Shown here piece by piece: positions 51,211 to 61,452 of a stretch of 64,000 nt of DNA. The notes beneath the pieces are model-generated. The model saw only the letters and a list, made by a program, of their open reading frames with translations. It had not been told where the DNA came from and searched no databases. This DNA is from Rhodospirillaceae bacterium (lineage in GTDB: Bacteria > Pseudomonadota > Alphaproteobacteria > Rhodospirillales > UBA2165): positions 62,001 to 126,000 of the forward strand of contig CANIGJ010000001.1 of assembly GCA_947467145.1 (NCBI GenBank), written 5' to 3'. The position numbers and the translations under genes were made by a program. Numbering within the stretch: position 1 is the stretch's first letter; each line of letters starts with the position of its first letter.

Positions 51211-52773
51211 CTATTTCCAACTCAGATCGTTCAGGTAGAACCCGAAAATCTCAAAGCGGCCGCCGGGCTTCACCGCGATGTCCTTCGTATGCACGAATGA
51301 CACCTGGGTGGAAACAAGCGGCAGGATCAGCGCCTTCTGCGCGTTGTAATCGGTCAATTGCTTCATCAGCGTCTTGCGCGCGCCTTCGTCCAAGGTCTCG
51401 TTGATCTTGACGGCAAGATTGGCGCTCGTGTCATCGATGAAGTTCTTGTTGCGCGTCGCATCCGGCGTGAAGAAATAATTCGTCGTTCCCAGCACGTCCG
51501 GCATACGCGGGCTATGGATCGTCATGCGCGCGGTGCCCTTGGCCTCGCGTTCGGCCTTCAGGTACAGATTGAACGCCGGCGTCCACGGCTTGAGCGTTAC
51601 GCCGATGCGACGCAGTTGCCCGGAGATCGCGGTGCTCAGCATTTCCGGCGCCGCACCCGCCGCACTCAGCATCTCGAATTCGACCGGCTTGCCGCCGGGA
51701 CCGTAGCCCGCATCAGCCAGCAGCTTCTTCGCGCCTTCCGGATCGTATTTGAATGCGTTGGCCTCAAAAGCGCAGCCCGCCATGAAGTCGAAGCACAAGT
51801 TGTTCGCCTCGTACGACACGCTTTGGCCGCCGCGATAGAGCGTGCGCAGCTCGTCGCGGTTGATGCCCATGAAGATGGCCTTGCGTACGCGCTCGTCGGT
51901 GAGAACCGCATTGCCCGACGCGTTATTGGCATCCAGCGCCACGAACCACATGCCCATGGTGCCCGAGGTCGTCAGCTGGAAGCGCGGATCGGCGGCAACG
52001 TCCTTCGCCTGATCGATACCGGCATCGTAAAGCAGTTCCCAATCGCCGACCAACATGCCGGCGATCTGCGTGCGCACATCGGGGATATGCTTGATCAGCA
52101 CATTGCCGATTTGCCCTGCCGGCTTGGCGGCACCGCCATGTTTATAGGCCGTATTCTTAGCGAGCTTGAGACCCTGGTCGCGATCGAACTGGGTGAACTT
52201 ATAAGGCCCCGTGCCGATCGGCGTGATGGTACCCTGGCCATAGACCTTTTTGTCCGCGAGCGGCTCGTGGATGTGCTTGGGATAGATCCAGGTATCGACG
52301 GTGAGCCGGGTCAGCATGTTCGGCGCCGGCTTGTCGGCCTTCAGCCGCACCTTGTAAGGCCCGATCTTCTCGACCGATTTGATCCAGGCCCAGGTGGCGG
52401 CGAAGACGAGCCGCGACTCCGGATTGCTCGCCCAGCCCAAGCTGTAAACGACGTCGTCGGCGGTGAACTTTTGGCCGTCGTGCCAGACGATGTCCTCGTT
52501 CAGATCGAACTCGAACGTCGTGTCGTCGATCTGCTTCCACGATTTCGCCAGCAACGGCGCCAGCTTGTTGGCGCGCTCATCATATTGGATCAGCGCATCG
52601 TGCACGTTCTCCGCCATGAATCGGTTGACCGCGCCGGTCTCCATATAGGGATCGATGGTCGTGATCTCGCGCAGCAGCGGCATGCGCAGAAGGTCCTTGC
52701 TCTTCTGCGCCGCCGCGTCCTGAGCGAAACCGAATCCGGCAAGAAGCGCTGCCGCCGCGAGGATCGTGCGCAT
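51211..52773 (-). CDS. ABC transporter substrate-binding protein, family 5
   Basis: Periplasmic solute-binding protein (520 aa) of the peptide/nickel/opine type. It has a signal peptide (1-22, cleaved after AQDAAAQ), the N-terminal lobe with LAKSWKQIDDTTFEFDLN and VWHDGQKFTADDVVYSL, and a second lobe with VRKAIFMGINRDELRTLY. The frame is open far upstream within the next gene; the ATG at 52771-52773 starts the signal peptide. No permease or ATPase gene accompanies it here. It is probably cotranscribed with the gene 2 bp upstream. Confidence 0.92.
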   Translation of the reverse strand: MRTILAAAALLAGFGFAQDAAAQKSKDLLRMPLLREITTIDPYMETGAVNRFMAENVHDALIQYDERANKLAPLLAKSWKQIDDTTFEFDLNEDIVWHDGQKFTADDVVYSLGWASNPESRLVFAATWAWIKSVEKIGPYKVRLKADKPAPNMLTRLTVDTWIYPKHIHEPLADKKVYGQGTITPIGTGPYKFTQFDRDQGLKLAKNTAYKHGGAAKPAGQIGNVLIKHIPDVRTQIAGMLVGDWELLYDAGIDQAKDVAADPRFQLTTSGTMGMWFVALDANNASGNAVLTDERVRKAIFMGINRDELRTLYRGGQSVSYEANNLCFDFMAGCAFEANAFKYDPEGAKKLLADAGYGPGGKPVEFEMLSAAGAAPEMLSTAISGQLRRIGVTLKPWTPAFNLYLKAEREAKGTARMTIHSPRMPDVLGTTNYFFTPDATRNKNFIDDTSANLAVKINETLDEGARKTLMKQLTDYNAQKALILPLVSTQVSFVHTKDIAVKPGGRFEIFGFYLNDLSWK

Positions 52774-52775
52774 GG

Positions 52776-53771
52776 TTATTCGCCGAGCGTGGACGGCGCG
52801 AAGATCTCGTCGAGTTTGACCAGACGCGGCGTCAGGCCCTGCTCGAACGAATATTCCATCGCCTTTTCCAGCACCATGCGATTGGCGCGCAGCCCATGCT
52901 GCACGATGGGCGCCATGATGGCCTTGCGATAGCTGGCGGGCACGGTGCCGGCCTCCAGATGATACTGCATCTGGGCGATGCGCTCGCGGTTGGCGATCTC
53001 GTTGGCTTCGAGCATCGCCTGATAGATCGACAACGCAGCCCAGGGATGTTTCTCGAACAGCGAACGGCGCAGCACCATCGCATGATTGATCGGGAAGATG
53101 CCGGTCTTGGAGAAATAACGCGCGCATTCCGCATCGATATCGGGGAACACGGGCTTCAGGTCCGGATGGTTTTTCAGATCGACCGTGTTGCGGTCGATGA
53201 TATTGGCGTTGTTGTCGAAATAGAGCGACGTCGCGTGCAGCTCGCCGGACAACAGCATCGAGCCGATACTTTTCTCCGGCGGGATCTGCTTGATGACCGT
53301 GCCTTTCGGCGTCTGGAAGCCCGACGCGCCGGCATGGCTATGCTCGGGCGTACGTTCCATCCACCATTCGACCTCTTCCTGCTTGCAGCCGAATTCGTGC
53401 GTCATCGCGCCGCGCTGCCACAAGGCACCGGTCTGCTGGAATTCGGGAACGCCGATGCGCTTGCCCTTGAAATCGGCCGGACTGTTGATGCCGGAATCTT
53501 TGCGCGCGTAGCACATGGTGTGGAAGAAATGGCGCGTCGTGAAGATCGGCAGGCCGACCCAGGTCTTGTCGCCATTCGCCATGATCATGATCAACGACGA
53601 GATCGACATTTCCGAGACGTCGAATTCCTGGAATTTGAGCTGACGCCAGAACAGTTCGTTGGCGCGGATATCGTGGCAGACGAAATCGATGCCTTTCGGC
53701 TTCACGCGGCCGTCGAAGATCGCCTTGTTGCGCGGGTTCCCCCACATGGCGAAGCTCATCTGCACGTCCAT
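52776..53771 (-). CDS. 4,5-dihydroxyphthalate decarboxylase-like / NMT1-like binding-fold protein
   Basis: A 331-aa protein without a signal peptide. The sequence pattern (IFDGRVKPKGIDF, FDVSEMSISS, LPIFTTRHFFHT, DFKGKRIGVPEFQQTGALW) is that of proteins annotated as 4,5-dihydroxyphthalate decarboxylase (Pht5-like), which share the periplasmic-binding NMT1/SsuA fold. The actual substrate is unknown. The ATG at 53769-53771 has a strong GGGAGG site. It is coupled to a family 5 binding-protein gene, suggesting uptake or breakdown of an aromatic or related acid. Confidence 0.78.
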   Translation of the reverse strand: MDVQMSFAMWGNPRNKAIFDGRVKPKGIDFVCHDIRANELFWRQLKFQEFDVSEMSISSLIMIMANGDKTWVGLPIFTTRHFFHTMCYARKDSGINSPADFKGKRIGVPEFQQTGALWQRGAMTHEFGCKQEEVEWWMERTPEHSHAGASGFQTPKGTVIKQIPPEKSIGSMLLSGELHATSLYFDNNANIIDRNTVDLKNHPDLKPVFPDIDAECARYFSKTGIFPINHAMVLRRSLFEKHPWAALSIYQAMLEANEIANRERIAQMQYHLEAGTVPASYRKAIMAPIVQHGLRANRMVLEKAMEYSFEQGLTPRLVKLDEIFAPSTLGE

Positions 53772-53798
53772 ATTAAACCTCCCTAATTCTTATTTCGG

Positions 53799-55265
53799 TT
53801 ATTGCCCGCGCTCTGGCGCGTTATTGCCTGTGTTATTGATTATCCGCGCACTCAGGTCCGTCAAGCAAGCGTCGCGGTCAGCCGTGCAGCCGCCGGCCCG
53901 CCACCACGCCTCGACCGCGCGCAGCAGTTCGGACACGCGGGGCCCCGGTGGAATGCCGAGTGCGACGATATCGCCGCCCTTAATGGGCAGGTCGATGGGC
54001 TCCCACGCGGCCGCTTGGGTCAACAGCTTCTGCCAGGCCTCGGTCTCGGATTTGAGCAGGCGCGGCGTGATGATCAGGCGATGCGACCATTCCAGCAACG
54101 CAAGATCGATCACCTCTTCGGCGCCCAATTCGGACAGCATGCCGCGCAATTCGGCCTCGGACGTTTCGGGCGCGGCTTGCCACGCCGGGGCCTTCAATCG
54201 GGTCAGACGGCGGATCTGTGCCCGCGACAGCTTTAGGCGCCGCGCAACCGCCTCGGCACCGGCACCATCCGTCTCGATCAGCGCCGCCAAACGGCGGATC
54301 GGATCGGGCCCGATATCGCCGATCTTGATCGCGGAACTGTCGAGCCACGACAGCCGCTTGAACCAGACCGTATCGGCCACTTCGGGCAGGATCACCGCGA
54401 AGATGCCCTGCTCGAACATGATGCGGACGGCGTCGTGCTGATTGGATGAGCCGACGATCTTGAGCAATTCGTCGCGGATACGCTCGGCCGACAGTTCGGC
54501 CAGATGCTCCGCATTGTTGACGACCATCTGGAATTCATAACGTTCGGCGATCCGCATGCCCAAGGTCGCCATGAACCGGAAATAGCGCAGCATGCGCAGC
54601 CGGTCTTCGGCAATGCGTTCATCGACGCGGCCGACGAAACGGATCAGGCGATGCGCCAGGTCCTGCATGCCGTTGAAATAATCGTAGACCGAGCCGTCCG
54701 GTGTGGCGCTCAAGGTATTGAAGGTGAAATCGCGCCGGGCGGCATCTTCGCGCCAATCGTCGGTGAAGGCGACGGTGGCGCGCCGTCCGTCCGTGCTGAC
54801 ATCGCAGCGGAGCGTCGTGATCTCGAAGGTCTTGCCGTTCAGTACGGCCGTGACCGTGCCATGCTCGATACCGGTCGGCACCGCCTGGATACCGGCGTCC
54901 TTGAGCAGCATGACCACGCGCTCGGGTGGCTCTTGCGTCGCGATGTCGATGTCGCCGATCGGCCGCTTCATCAGCGCGTCGCGCACACAGCCGCCAACGA
55001 AGCGCGCTTCCTTGCCGTCCTTGGTGAGCGCGGCGAAGACCGCGCTAACGTCGGGCGCAATCATCCAGGGCTCAATCGCGAGTTGCCCCGCCACGCCTTG
55101 CGGAAAGACGACAACCATGTCGTCCTCTTCGACCGCGTCGGCCTGCGCCTGACGCGCAAGACGGCGGCGGCGGGCAATCAGGAACAGCAGGAACAAGGTG
55201 CCGAGCCCGGCAACGATCCATTTGCCTTCGGGCGAATTGAGATGGAGGAAATCGTCGATCTTCAT
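53799..55265 (-). CDS. cca: CCA tRNA nucleotidyltransferase with N-terminal membrane segment
   Basis: Class II nucleotidyltransferase-fold enzyme adding or repairing the CCA end of tRNAs (488 aa). GGCVRD is at 91-96 and the metal pair DID at 105-107; the RRDFTFNTLSA motif and the RNA/head domain (about 240-300) follow. Unusually, residues 1-50 come before the enzyme: a predicted membrane helix (16-30) then RRRR and an acidic linker. The codons there look like normal coding sequence for this genome. An internal Met50 or Met68 could give a soluble form. It sits 14 bp after the DUF6111 gene. Confidence 0.9.
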   Translation of the reverse strand: MKIDDFLHLNSPEGKWIVAGLGTLFLLFLIARRRRLARQAQADAVEEDDMVVVFPQGVAGQLAIEPWMIAPDVSAVFAALTKDGKEARFVGGCVRDALMKRPIGDIDIATQEPPERVVMLLKDAGIQAVPTGIEHGTVTAVLNGKTFEITTLRCDVSTDGRRATVAFTDDWREDAARRDFTFNTLSATPDGSVYDYFNGMQDLAHRLIRFVGRVDERIAEDRLRMLRYFRFMATLGMRIAERYEFQMVVNNAEHLAELSAERIRDELLKIVGSSNQHDAVRIMFEQGIFAVILPEVADTVWFKRLSWLDSSAIKIGDIGPDPIRRLAALIETDGAGAEAVARRLKLSRAQIRRLTRLKAPAWQAAPETSEAELRGMLSELGAEEVIDLALLEWSHRLIITPRLLKSETEAWQKLLTQAAAWEPIDLPIKGGDIVALGIPPGPRVSELLRAVEAWWRAGGCTADRDACLTDLSARIINNTGNNAPERGQ

Positions 55266-55279
55266 GGCACGCGGTGGGC

Positions 55280-55543
55280 TTACTTGAACTTGCCGGGGAC
55301 GACCTTTCCGTCCTCGACATGCGGCTCGACGTACGAGCCTTTGCCGTCATTATGCCCGCCGCCGAACCACACGAGGCTCGCCGCGGTCAGCGCCGCACCC
55401 AGGATGGCGGCCCAAAACCAATGGCCTTCTTCCCAGCCCGGCATCTTGGTGCCTTTGCGCTTGGCATCGAAATGCGACCACACCGCGTACACGACGAGCG
55501 GCGTCAGCAGCGGCAGCAGAATTTCGAGAACGATGCGGATCAT
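55280..55543 (-). CDS. DUF6111-type small membrane protein
   Basis: An 87-aa protein with two membrane helices (about 3-22 and 43-62) separated by a charged loop (DAKRKGTKMPGWEEGHW), and a polar tail. It matches my recollection of the DUF6111 family found next to CCA-adding enzyme and NUDIX genes in this class of bacteria. Function unknown. The start overlaps the NUDIX stop by 4 bp. Confidence 0.78.
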   Translation of the reverse strand: MIRIVLEILLPLLTPLVVYAVWSHFDAKRKGTKMPGWEEGHWFWAAILGAALTAASLVWFGGGHNDGKGSYVEPHVEDGKVVPGKFK

Positions 55544-56190
55544 ATGCCGGGCCGCCAGAGAATTTCGGAAAGATTGCGTAACATGCCGGCGGTCGCGCCC
55601 CAGATGTAATAGTCACCCCACGGAATCGCAAAGTGATCGCGCTTCACCCCCTCGGCGTCACGCGAATGGCGCTTCAGGTTGGCCGGATCCATGATGAAGT
55701 CGAGCGGCGTCTCGAAAACCTCGGCCACCTCATGATCGTGCGGCTTCATATCGAACGGCGGGGTCACGATGCCGACGATCGGCCGCACCAGATAACCGGT
55801 GCCGACGATGTAATCGTCGAGTTCGCCGACAACCGTGATGTGTTTCCGTGCGATGCCGACTTCTTCTTCCGTCTCGCGCAAGGCCGTCGCGATGCAATCG
55901 GGATCGCCTGGATCGCACCGCCCCCCCGGAAAACTGATCTGACCGCCATGGTTTGACAGATGATCGGTCCGGCGCGTCAGCATTACCGTGAAGCCATCCG
56001 GACGATCGACCAACGGCACCAGGACAGCGGCTGACTTCAACGGATGGTCGCCCCGCACATACGGATTACGATCCTCGGGACGGTAGGCGACTTCCTGGGC
56101 ATCCTCGTTGGAGCGGCGGCGATCGCCGCGCACGCCGCGGGCACCTGCCTGGGCAAGCCGTTGTAGAACCAGCTCGCGCGTCAACATCAC
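55540..56190 (-). CDS. NUDIX hydrolase, CoA pyrophosphatase-like
   Basis: A 216-aa NUDIX enzyme. The box is at about 89-113 (GGRCDPGDPDCIATALRE then TEEEVGI), in the form found in NudL/CoA diphosphatases. The preceding HLSNHGGQISFPGG fits the UPF0035 signature of that group. It probably cleaves CoA or a related dinucleotide. It overlaps DUF6111 and the DUF1285 gene by 4 bp each, so a NUDIX/DUF6111/cca unit is likely. Confidence 0.88.
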   Translation of the reverse strand: MMLTRELVLQRLAQAGARGVRGDRRRSNEDAQEVAYRPEDRNPYVRGDHPLKSAAVLVPLVDRPDGFTVMLTRRTDHLSNHGGQISFPGGRCDPGDPDCIATALRETEEEVGIARKHITVVGELDDYIVGTGYLVRPIVGIVTPPFDMKPHDHEVAEVFETPLDFIMDPANLKRHSRDAEGVKRDHFAIPWGDYYIWGATAGMLRNLSEILWRPGI

Positions 56191-56702
56191 TCTACCGTCT
56201 CCCCCTCGTCGAGCGTTCCCAGAACGAAAAACGTCCCGGCGCTCCAGACGCCGAATTGGGTTTCGCCATTTATTGTCTCTTCGCCGCCCAATTCCACAAG
56301 CTCATAATAAACCGGCCGGGCCAGTCGCGCCGCCAAGCCGTCGCGCATCCCGATATAGGGGCTGGGCTCGCCCGTCGCCGGGTCGATGACGATCCGCAGC
56401 GCATGGTCCGCGTCGGCGACCACATTTTCGTCAATATTGGTGCGGAAGATCAGCTTCTGGTTGCGCCCGGCCCCGTCGATCGTCAGTTCGACCGCTACGA
56501 AGGGAACGTCCTCGACCTCGATAACCCCTTTTTCGGCAGGGGTTTCAAGCAAGTAGCGCCCGTCCGAATCGCGGCGCAGGACGGAAGCGAACAATTTAAC
56601 GAGTTCCCGGCGGCCTATGGGCGTGCCATGATAAAACCAGAGACCGTCACGATTTATGCGGATGTCGAATACGCCGCACTCGTTCTTCGCGTGTTCGCCC
56701 AT
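56187..56702 (-). CDS. DUF1285 family protein
   Basis: A 171-aa soluble protein of the DUF1285 family: CGVFDIRINRDGLWFYHGTPIGR at the start, then FASVLRRDSDGRYLLETP, VEDVPFVAVEL and a C-terminal YELVELG segment. Function is not known. The open frame extends more than 1 kb antisense to moxR; the ATG at 56700-56702 is the reasonable start. It is first of a minus-strand unit and divergent from moxR across a 51-bp gap. Confidence 0.87.
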   Translation of the reverse strand: MGEHAKNECGVFDIRINRDGLWFYHGTPIGRRELVKLFASVLRRDSDGRYLLETPAEKGVIEVEDVPFVAVELTIDGAGRNQKLIFRTNIDENVVADADHALRIVIDPATGEPSPYIGMRDGLAARLARPVYYELVELGGEETINGETQFGVWSAGTFFVLGTLDEGETVE

Positions 56703-56753
56703 CGATGGACCGTCCGTCAACGATAGCCCGTCCTTAGCCGGGGGAGTGAAAGC

Positions 56754-57770
<1,017 letters not shown>

Positions 57771-57793
57771 AAGGCACGTAGCGTATCCAACGA

Positions 57794-58693
57794 ATGGCCG
57801 TTGCACCCAACCACGAGCTTCACGAACGCGCCGCGGCACTGTCCGCCAATCTGCCGCCCCTGATGGTCGCGGCGGATCGCGTCGCCTCGACCGTGGCGCA
57901 GGGCATGCACGGACGGCGGCGCGTCGGCCAAGGTGAATCCTTCTGGCAGTATCGTCACTATGAGTGGGGCGACCCGATCAAAAGCATCGATTGGCGGCGT
58001 TCGGGCAAATCCGATCTCGTCTATTTGCGCGAAAACGAATGGGAAGCGGCGCAGTCGGTCTGGCTGTGGTGCGATTCCTCGCCGTCGATGGATTACACCT
58101 CGCTGCGCAAGCTGCCCTCCAAGAAGGATCGCGCGCAGCTCCTGACCCTCGCCCTCGGTTCGTTGTTAATTCGTGGCGGCGAACATATTGCAGCGCTCGG
58201 TCGACACATGCGCCCGACCATGGGCAGCACTGCGTTGTTCCTGATGGCGCAAGCTTTGGCCGAAACGCATTCGCAGACCGGCATCGCCAGCCTGCCGCCG
58301 TTCGAGCCTTTGCCGCGTTATGGCCGCGTCGTGCTGATCAGCGATTTCCTTGAACCGCTCGACGATCTGCGCCGCGCCATCGGCCTGCTCGCCGATCGTG
58401 GCGTCGATGGTTATGTGCTGCAGGTCCTCGATCCGTCCGAAACCGATCTGCCCTTCACCGGACGCACACGCTTCGAAGGCATGGAGAAGGAAGGCAACGC
58501 ACTGATCGGCCGTGTCGAGGGCGTGCGCGAGGATTATCGCGCCACGTTGAGCGAGCATCAGCAGGGCCTGAAGGACATCGCCCGCGTATCGGGCTGGAAC
58601 TATGGCTTGCACATCACCGACCGGCCCGCCGAGGAGGCGCTATTGCGTCTGTTCGTCAGCCTCGGCATCGCCCGCGAGCATAATAATGTTTAG
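57794..58693 (+). CDS. DUF58 domain protein
   Basis: A 299-aa protein with the DUF58 core (about 45-230): GESFWQYRHYEWGDPIKSID, DWRRSGKSDLVYLRENEWE and a von Willebrand-like metal site DSSPSM near 97. DUF58 proteins partner MoxR ATPases. It lies 23 bp after moxR. The end carries half of a 12-bp direct repeat shared with the next gene's start. Confidence 0.93.
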   Translation: MAVAPNHELHERAAALSANLPPLMVAADRVASTVAQGMHGRRRVGQGESFWQYRHYEWGDPIKSIDWRRSGKSDLVYLRENEWEAAQSVWLWCDSSPSMDYTSLRKLPSKKDRAQLLTLALGSLLIRGGEHIAALGRHMRPTMGSTALFLMAQALAETHSQTGIASLPPFEPLPRYGRVVLISDFLEPLDDLRRAIGLLADRGVDGYVLQVLDPSETDLPFTGRTRFEGMEKEGNALIGRVEGVREDYRATLSEHQQGLKDIARVSGWNYGLHITDRPAEEALLRLFVSLGIAREHNNV

Positions 58694-58707
58694 CGCGATG
58701 GCTCATA

Positions 58708-61452
58708 ATGTTTAGCCTCGGCGCGCTCTCCTTCGCGGCCCCGGTCGCACTGCTGGCGCTGGCCGCCGTGCCGGTGCTGTGGTGGCTGCTGCGCGTCATC
58801 CCGCCGGCCCCCAAACGTGTGCGCTTCCCTGCCATCCGTCTCATCATGCGTCTGGTGAACCCGGAGGAAAGCTCGGCCAAGACGCCGCTGTGGCTCACCT
58901 TGCTGCGCATCGCGCTGATCCTCATGGTGATCGTGGGGGCAGCCCATCCGATCCTGAACGCGCAGAATAGTGTCATCGCCAGCGGCCCGCTGGTCCTCGT
59001 CGTCGACGACGATTGGGCCGCCGCGCGTAACTGGCAGGCGCGCCAGCGTTCGATGGGCCAATTGCTCGACCGCGCGCAACGCGACGGCCGCCCGGTCGCA
59101 GTCGTCACCACCAGCCCAGGCGAAGCGCGTTCGCGCGCCGCCGACTCGCTGATGACCGCCGATGCCGCGCGCGAAATCGTCCAGGCGCTCGAACCGAAAC
59201 CCTGGCCCGCTGACCGCCTGGCTGCTGCCGCCCTCATCGATGCACTCGCCGCCAATCCGGCCATCGGCAAATCGGCACAGGTCATGTGGCTGTCGAACGG
59301 CCTCGATGCCGGCAGCGCCAATGAATTCTCCAAACACCTCGCGACCCTCGGATCGGTGACGATCCTGAGCGAAGATGCCGGCAACCTGCCCGCGCTGATG
59401 ATGCCGCCGACGTCGGAACGCAACGGCCTTACCCTGCACGCACGCCGTCCGACCACCGGCACCGGCGATGAATTGAAAATCCAGGTGCGTGACGATCGCG
59501 GCGGCGTACTCGCGCGCAAGACCATGACGTTCGAGTCCGGCAAGACGAGCGGCGATCTCGCCCTCGAACTGCCGGTCGAGTTGCGCAACCGCATCGCCAC
59601 CATCGAAGCCGAGGACCAGAAGACGGCGGGCAGCATGGTGCTGGTCGACGAACGCTGGCGCCGCCGCCCGGTCGGCATCATCGCCGGCGTCGATCGCAAA
59701 TCCGACCAGCCGCTGCTCGACGACATCTATTATCTGGAACGTGCCCTCGATCCGTTCACCGAAGTGCGCACCGGCGTGCTGGGCGATCTGCTCAAGCGCG
59801 AAGTCGCCATGTTGATCGTGCCCGATACCGGACGGCTCGGCGATGCGGACCGCACCCAGATCGAAACCTGGCTGTCGAAGGGTGGCTTCGTGCTGCGCTT
59901 CGCCGGCCCGCGCCTCGCACAATCGGCCGACGCACTTCTGCCTGTGCGCTTGCGCCAGGGCGATCGCGATTTGGGAGGTGCATTGTCGTGGGCCAAACCC
60001 GCCTCACTGGCGCCGTTTGATGAGACCAGCCCGTTCCATGGCCTGACCATCGCGGGCGATATCCGCATCCGCCGTCAGGTGCTGGCGCAACCGACCGTCG
60101 ATCTCGGTGAAAAGACCTGGGCGCGTCTGGCCGACGGCACGCCGCTGGTTACCGCGGAAAAACGCGGCGACGGTTGGCTCGTTTTCGTCCACACAACCGC
60201 CAGCCCCGATTGGTCCAACCTTCCGCTGTCCGGCCTGTTTGTCGGCATGTTGCAGAACCTCGTGCAATTGTCGCGCGGCATCGCCGGCAATGCCGACGAC
60301 CGGTTGCTGACGCCGCTGCAGACCGTCGACGGCTTCGGCCGCCTCGGCACCGTGCGCGCCGGTGCACGCGCCATGCGCGGCAACGCGTTCGAGGAAACGC
60401 CCGTCGGGCCGGATCATCCGCCCGGCTTCTACGGCGACGAATCGGCGCGCCGCGCTTTCAATCTCGCCCCCAAGATCGGCTCGTTGGAGCCCATAACCGC
60501 ACTGCAAGGCGATGTCGTGCGCGGCTCCTACGAGGAAGCGACCGAGCGCGACGTGCGCGGCGGCCTGCTGATGACCGCCTTGATCCTGGCGCTGATCGAT
60601 ATCGTGGCCAGTCTGTTCTTGCGCGGCTTCTTCAATTTCACCCGCAACGTCACGGCCGGGATCGCCCTTCTGCTGATCGGCTTTGCCGCCCACGACGCCG
60701 CCGCCCAGATCAACGTGGCGCCGCCGGCCCTGCCGCGCACCGCCGACGAAGATACCCGCGCCTTCGCGCCCTCGCTCACCGTGCGCCTCGCGTATTACAA
60801 GACCGGCGATTCATCGATCGACGCGCGCAGCCGCGCTGGGCTATCCGGTCTGTCGTTCATCGCCAACACGCGCACGGCGGCCGAACTGGGCGAACCCATC
60901 GGCATCGATCCTGCGACCGACGATCTGTCCTTCTTTCCGCTGATCTATTGGCCGCTCAGCGACAGCGCGCCGGCGCTGAACGCGCAGATCGGCGAACGCA
61001 TCAACCGCTATATGAAATCGGGCGGCACCATCCTGTTCGATACGCGCGACGGCGACGGCGCCAGCCAGGCCTCGGCGCGCCTGCAGGATATGGGGCGCTT
61101 CCTCGACCTGCCGCCGTTGATGGCGATCCCGTCCGATCACATCCTGACCAAATCCTATTACCTGCTGCGCGATCTGCCCGGCCGTTTCACCGGCGGACGG
61201 GTGTGGGTCGAACGCGACGGCTTGAAAGCCAACGACGGCGTGAGTTCGATCATCGTCGGCCCCAACGACTGGGCCTCGGCCTGGGCAATGGATGAGTCGA
61301 AGAAGCCGATGTATCCGACGGTGCCGGGCGGCGAGAAGCAACGCGAGCAGGCCTACCGCTTCGGCGTCAATCTCATCATGTATGCGCTGACCGGCAATTA
61401 TAAGGGCGATCAGGTCCACCTGCCGTCCATCATGGAACGGTTGGGCCAATGA
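58708..61452 (+). CDS. BatA-like membrane protein with DUF4159 domain
   Basis: A 914-aa membrane protein. The N-terminal BatA/aerotolerance-type segment (about 1-85) has two helices around FPAIRLI. A large extracytoplasmic region with von Willebrand/amidotransferase-like folds follows (about 85-600), then a helix pair (about 620-670), and finally a DUF4159 domain (about 685-905) with IGIDPATDDLSFFPLIYWPL and GGTILFDTRDGDG. It forms the membrane part of the MoxR/DUF58 system; its cargo is unknown. The stop overlaps the next ATG by 4 bp. Confidence 0.9.
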   Translation: MFSLGALSFAAPVALLALAAVPVLWWLLRVIPPAPKRVRFPAIRLIMRLVNPEESSAKTPLWLTLLRIALILMVIVGAAHPILNAQNSVIASGPLVLVVDDDWAAARNWQARQRSMGQLLDRAQRDGRPVAVVTTSPGEARSRAADSLMTADAAREIVQALEPKPWPADRLAAAALIDALAANPAIGKSAQVMWLSNGLDAGSANEFSKHLATLGSVTILSEDAGNLPALMMPPTSERNGLTLHARRPTTGTGDELKIQVRDDRGGVLARKTMTFESGKTSGDLALELPVELRNRIATIEAEDQKTAGSMVLVDERWRRRPVGIIAGVDRKSDQPLLDDIYYLERALDPFTEVRTGVLGDLLKREVAMLIVPDTGRLGDADRTQIETWLSKGGFVLRFAGPRLAQSADALLPVRLRQGDRDLGGALSWAKPASLAPFDETSPFHGLTIAGDIRIRRQVLAQPTVDLGEKTWARLADGTPLVTAEKRGDGWLVFVHTTASPDWSNLPLSGLFVGMLQNLVQLSRGIAGNADDRLLTPLQTVDGFGRLGTVRAGARAMRGNAFEETPVGPDHPPGFYGDESARRAFNLAPKIGSLEPITALQGDVVRGSYEEATERDVRGGLLMTALILALIDIVASLFLRGFFNFTRNVTAGIALLLIGFAAHDAAAQINVAPPALPRTADEDTRAFAPSLTVRLAYYKTGDSSIDARSRAGLSGLSFIANTRTAAELGEPIGIDPATDDLSFFPLIYWPLSDSAPALNAQIGERINRYMKSGGTILFDTRDGDGASQASARLQDMGRFLDLPPLMAIPSDHILTKSYYLLRDLPGRFTGGRVWVERDGLKANDGVSSIIVGPNDWASAWAMDESKKPMYPTVPGGEKQREQAYRFGVNLIMYALTGNYKGDQVHLPSIMERLGQ

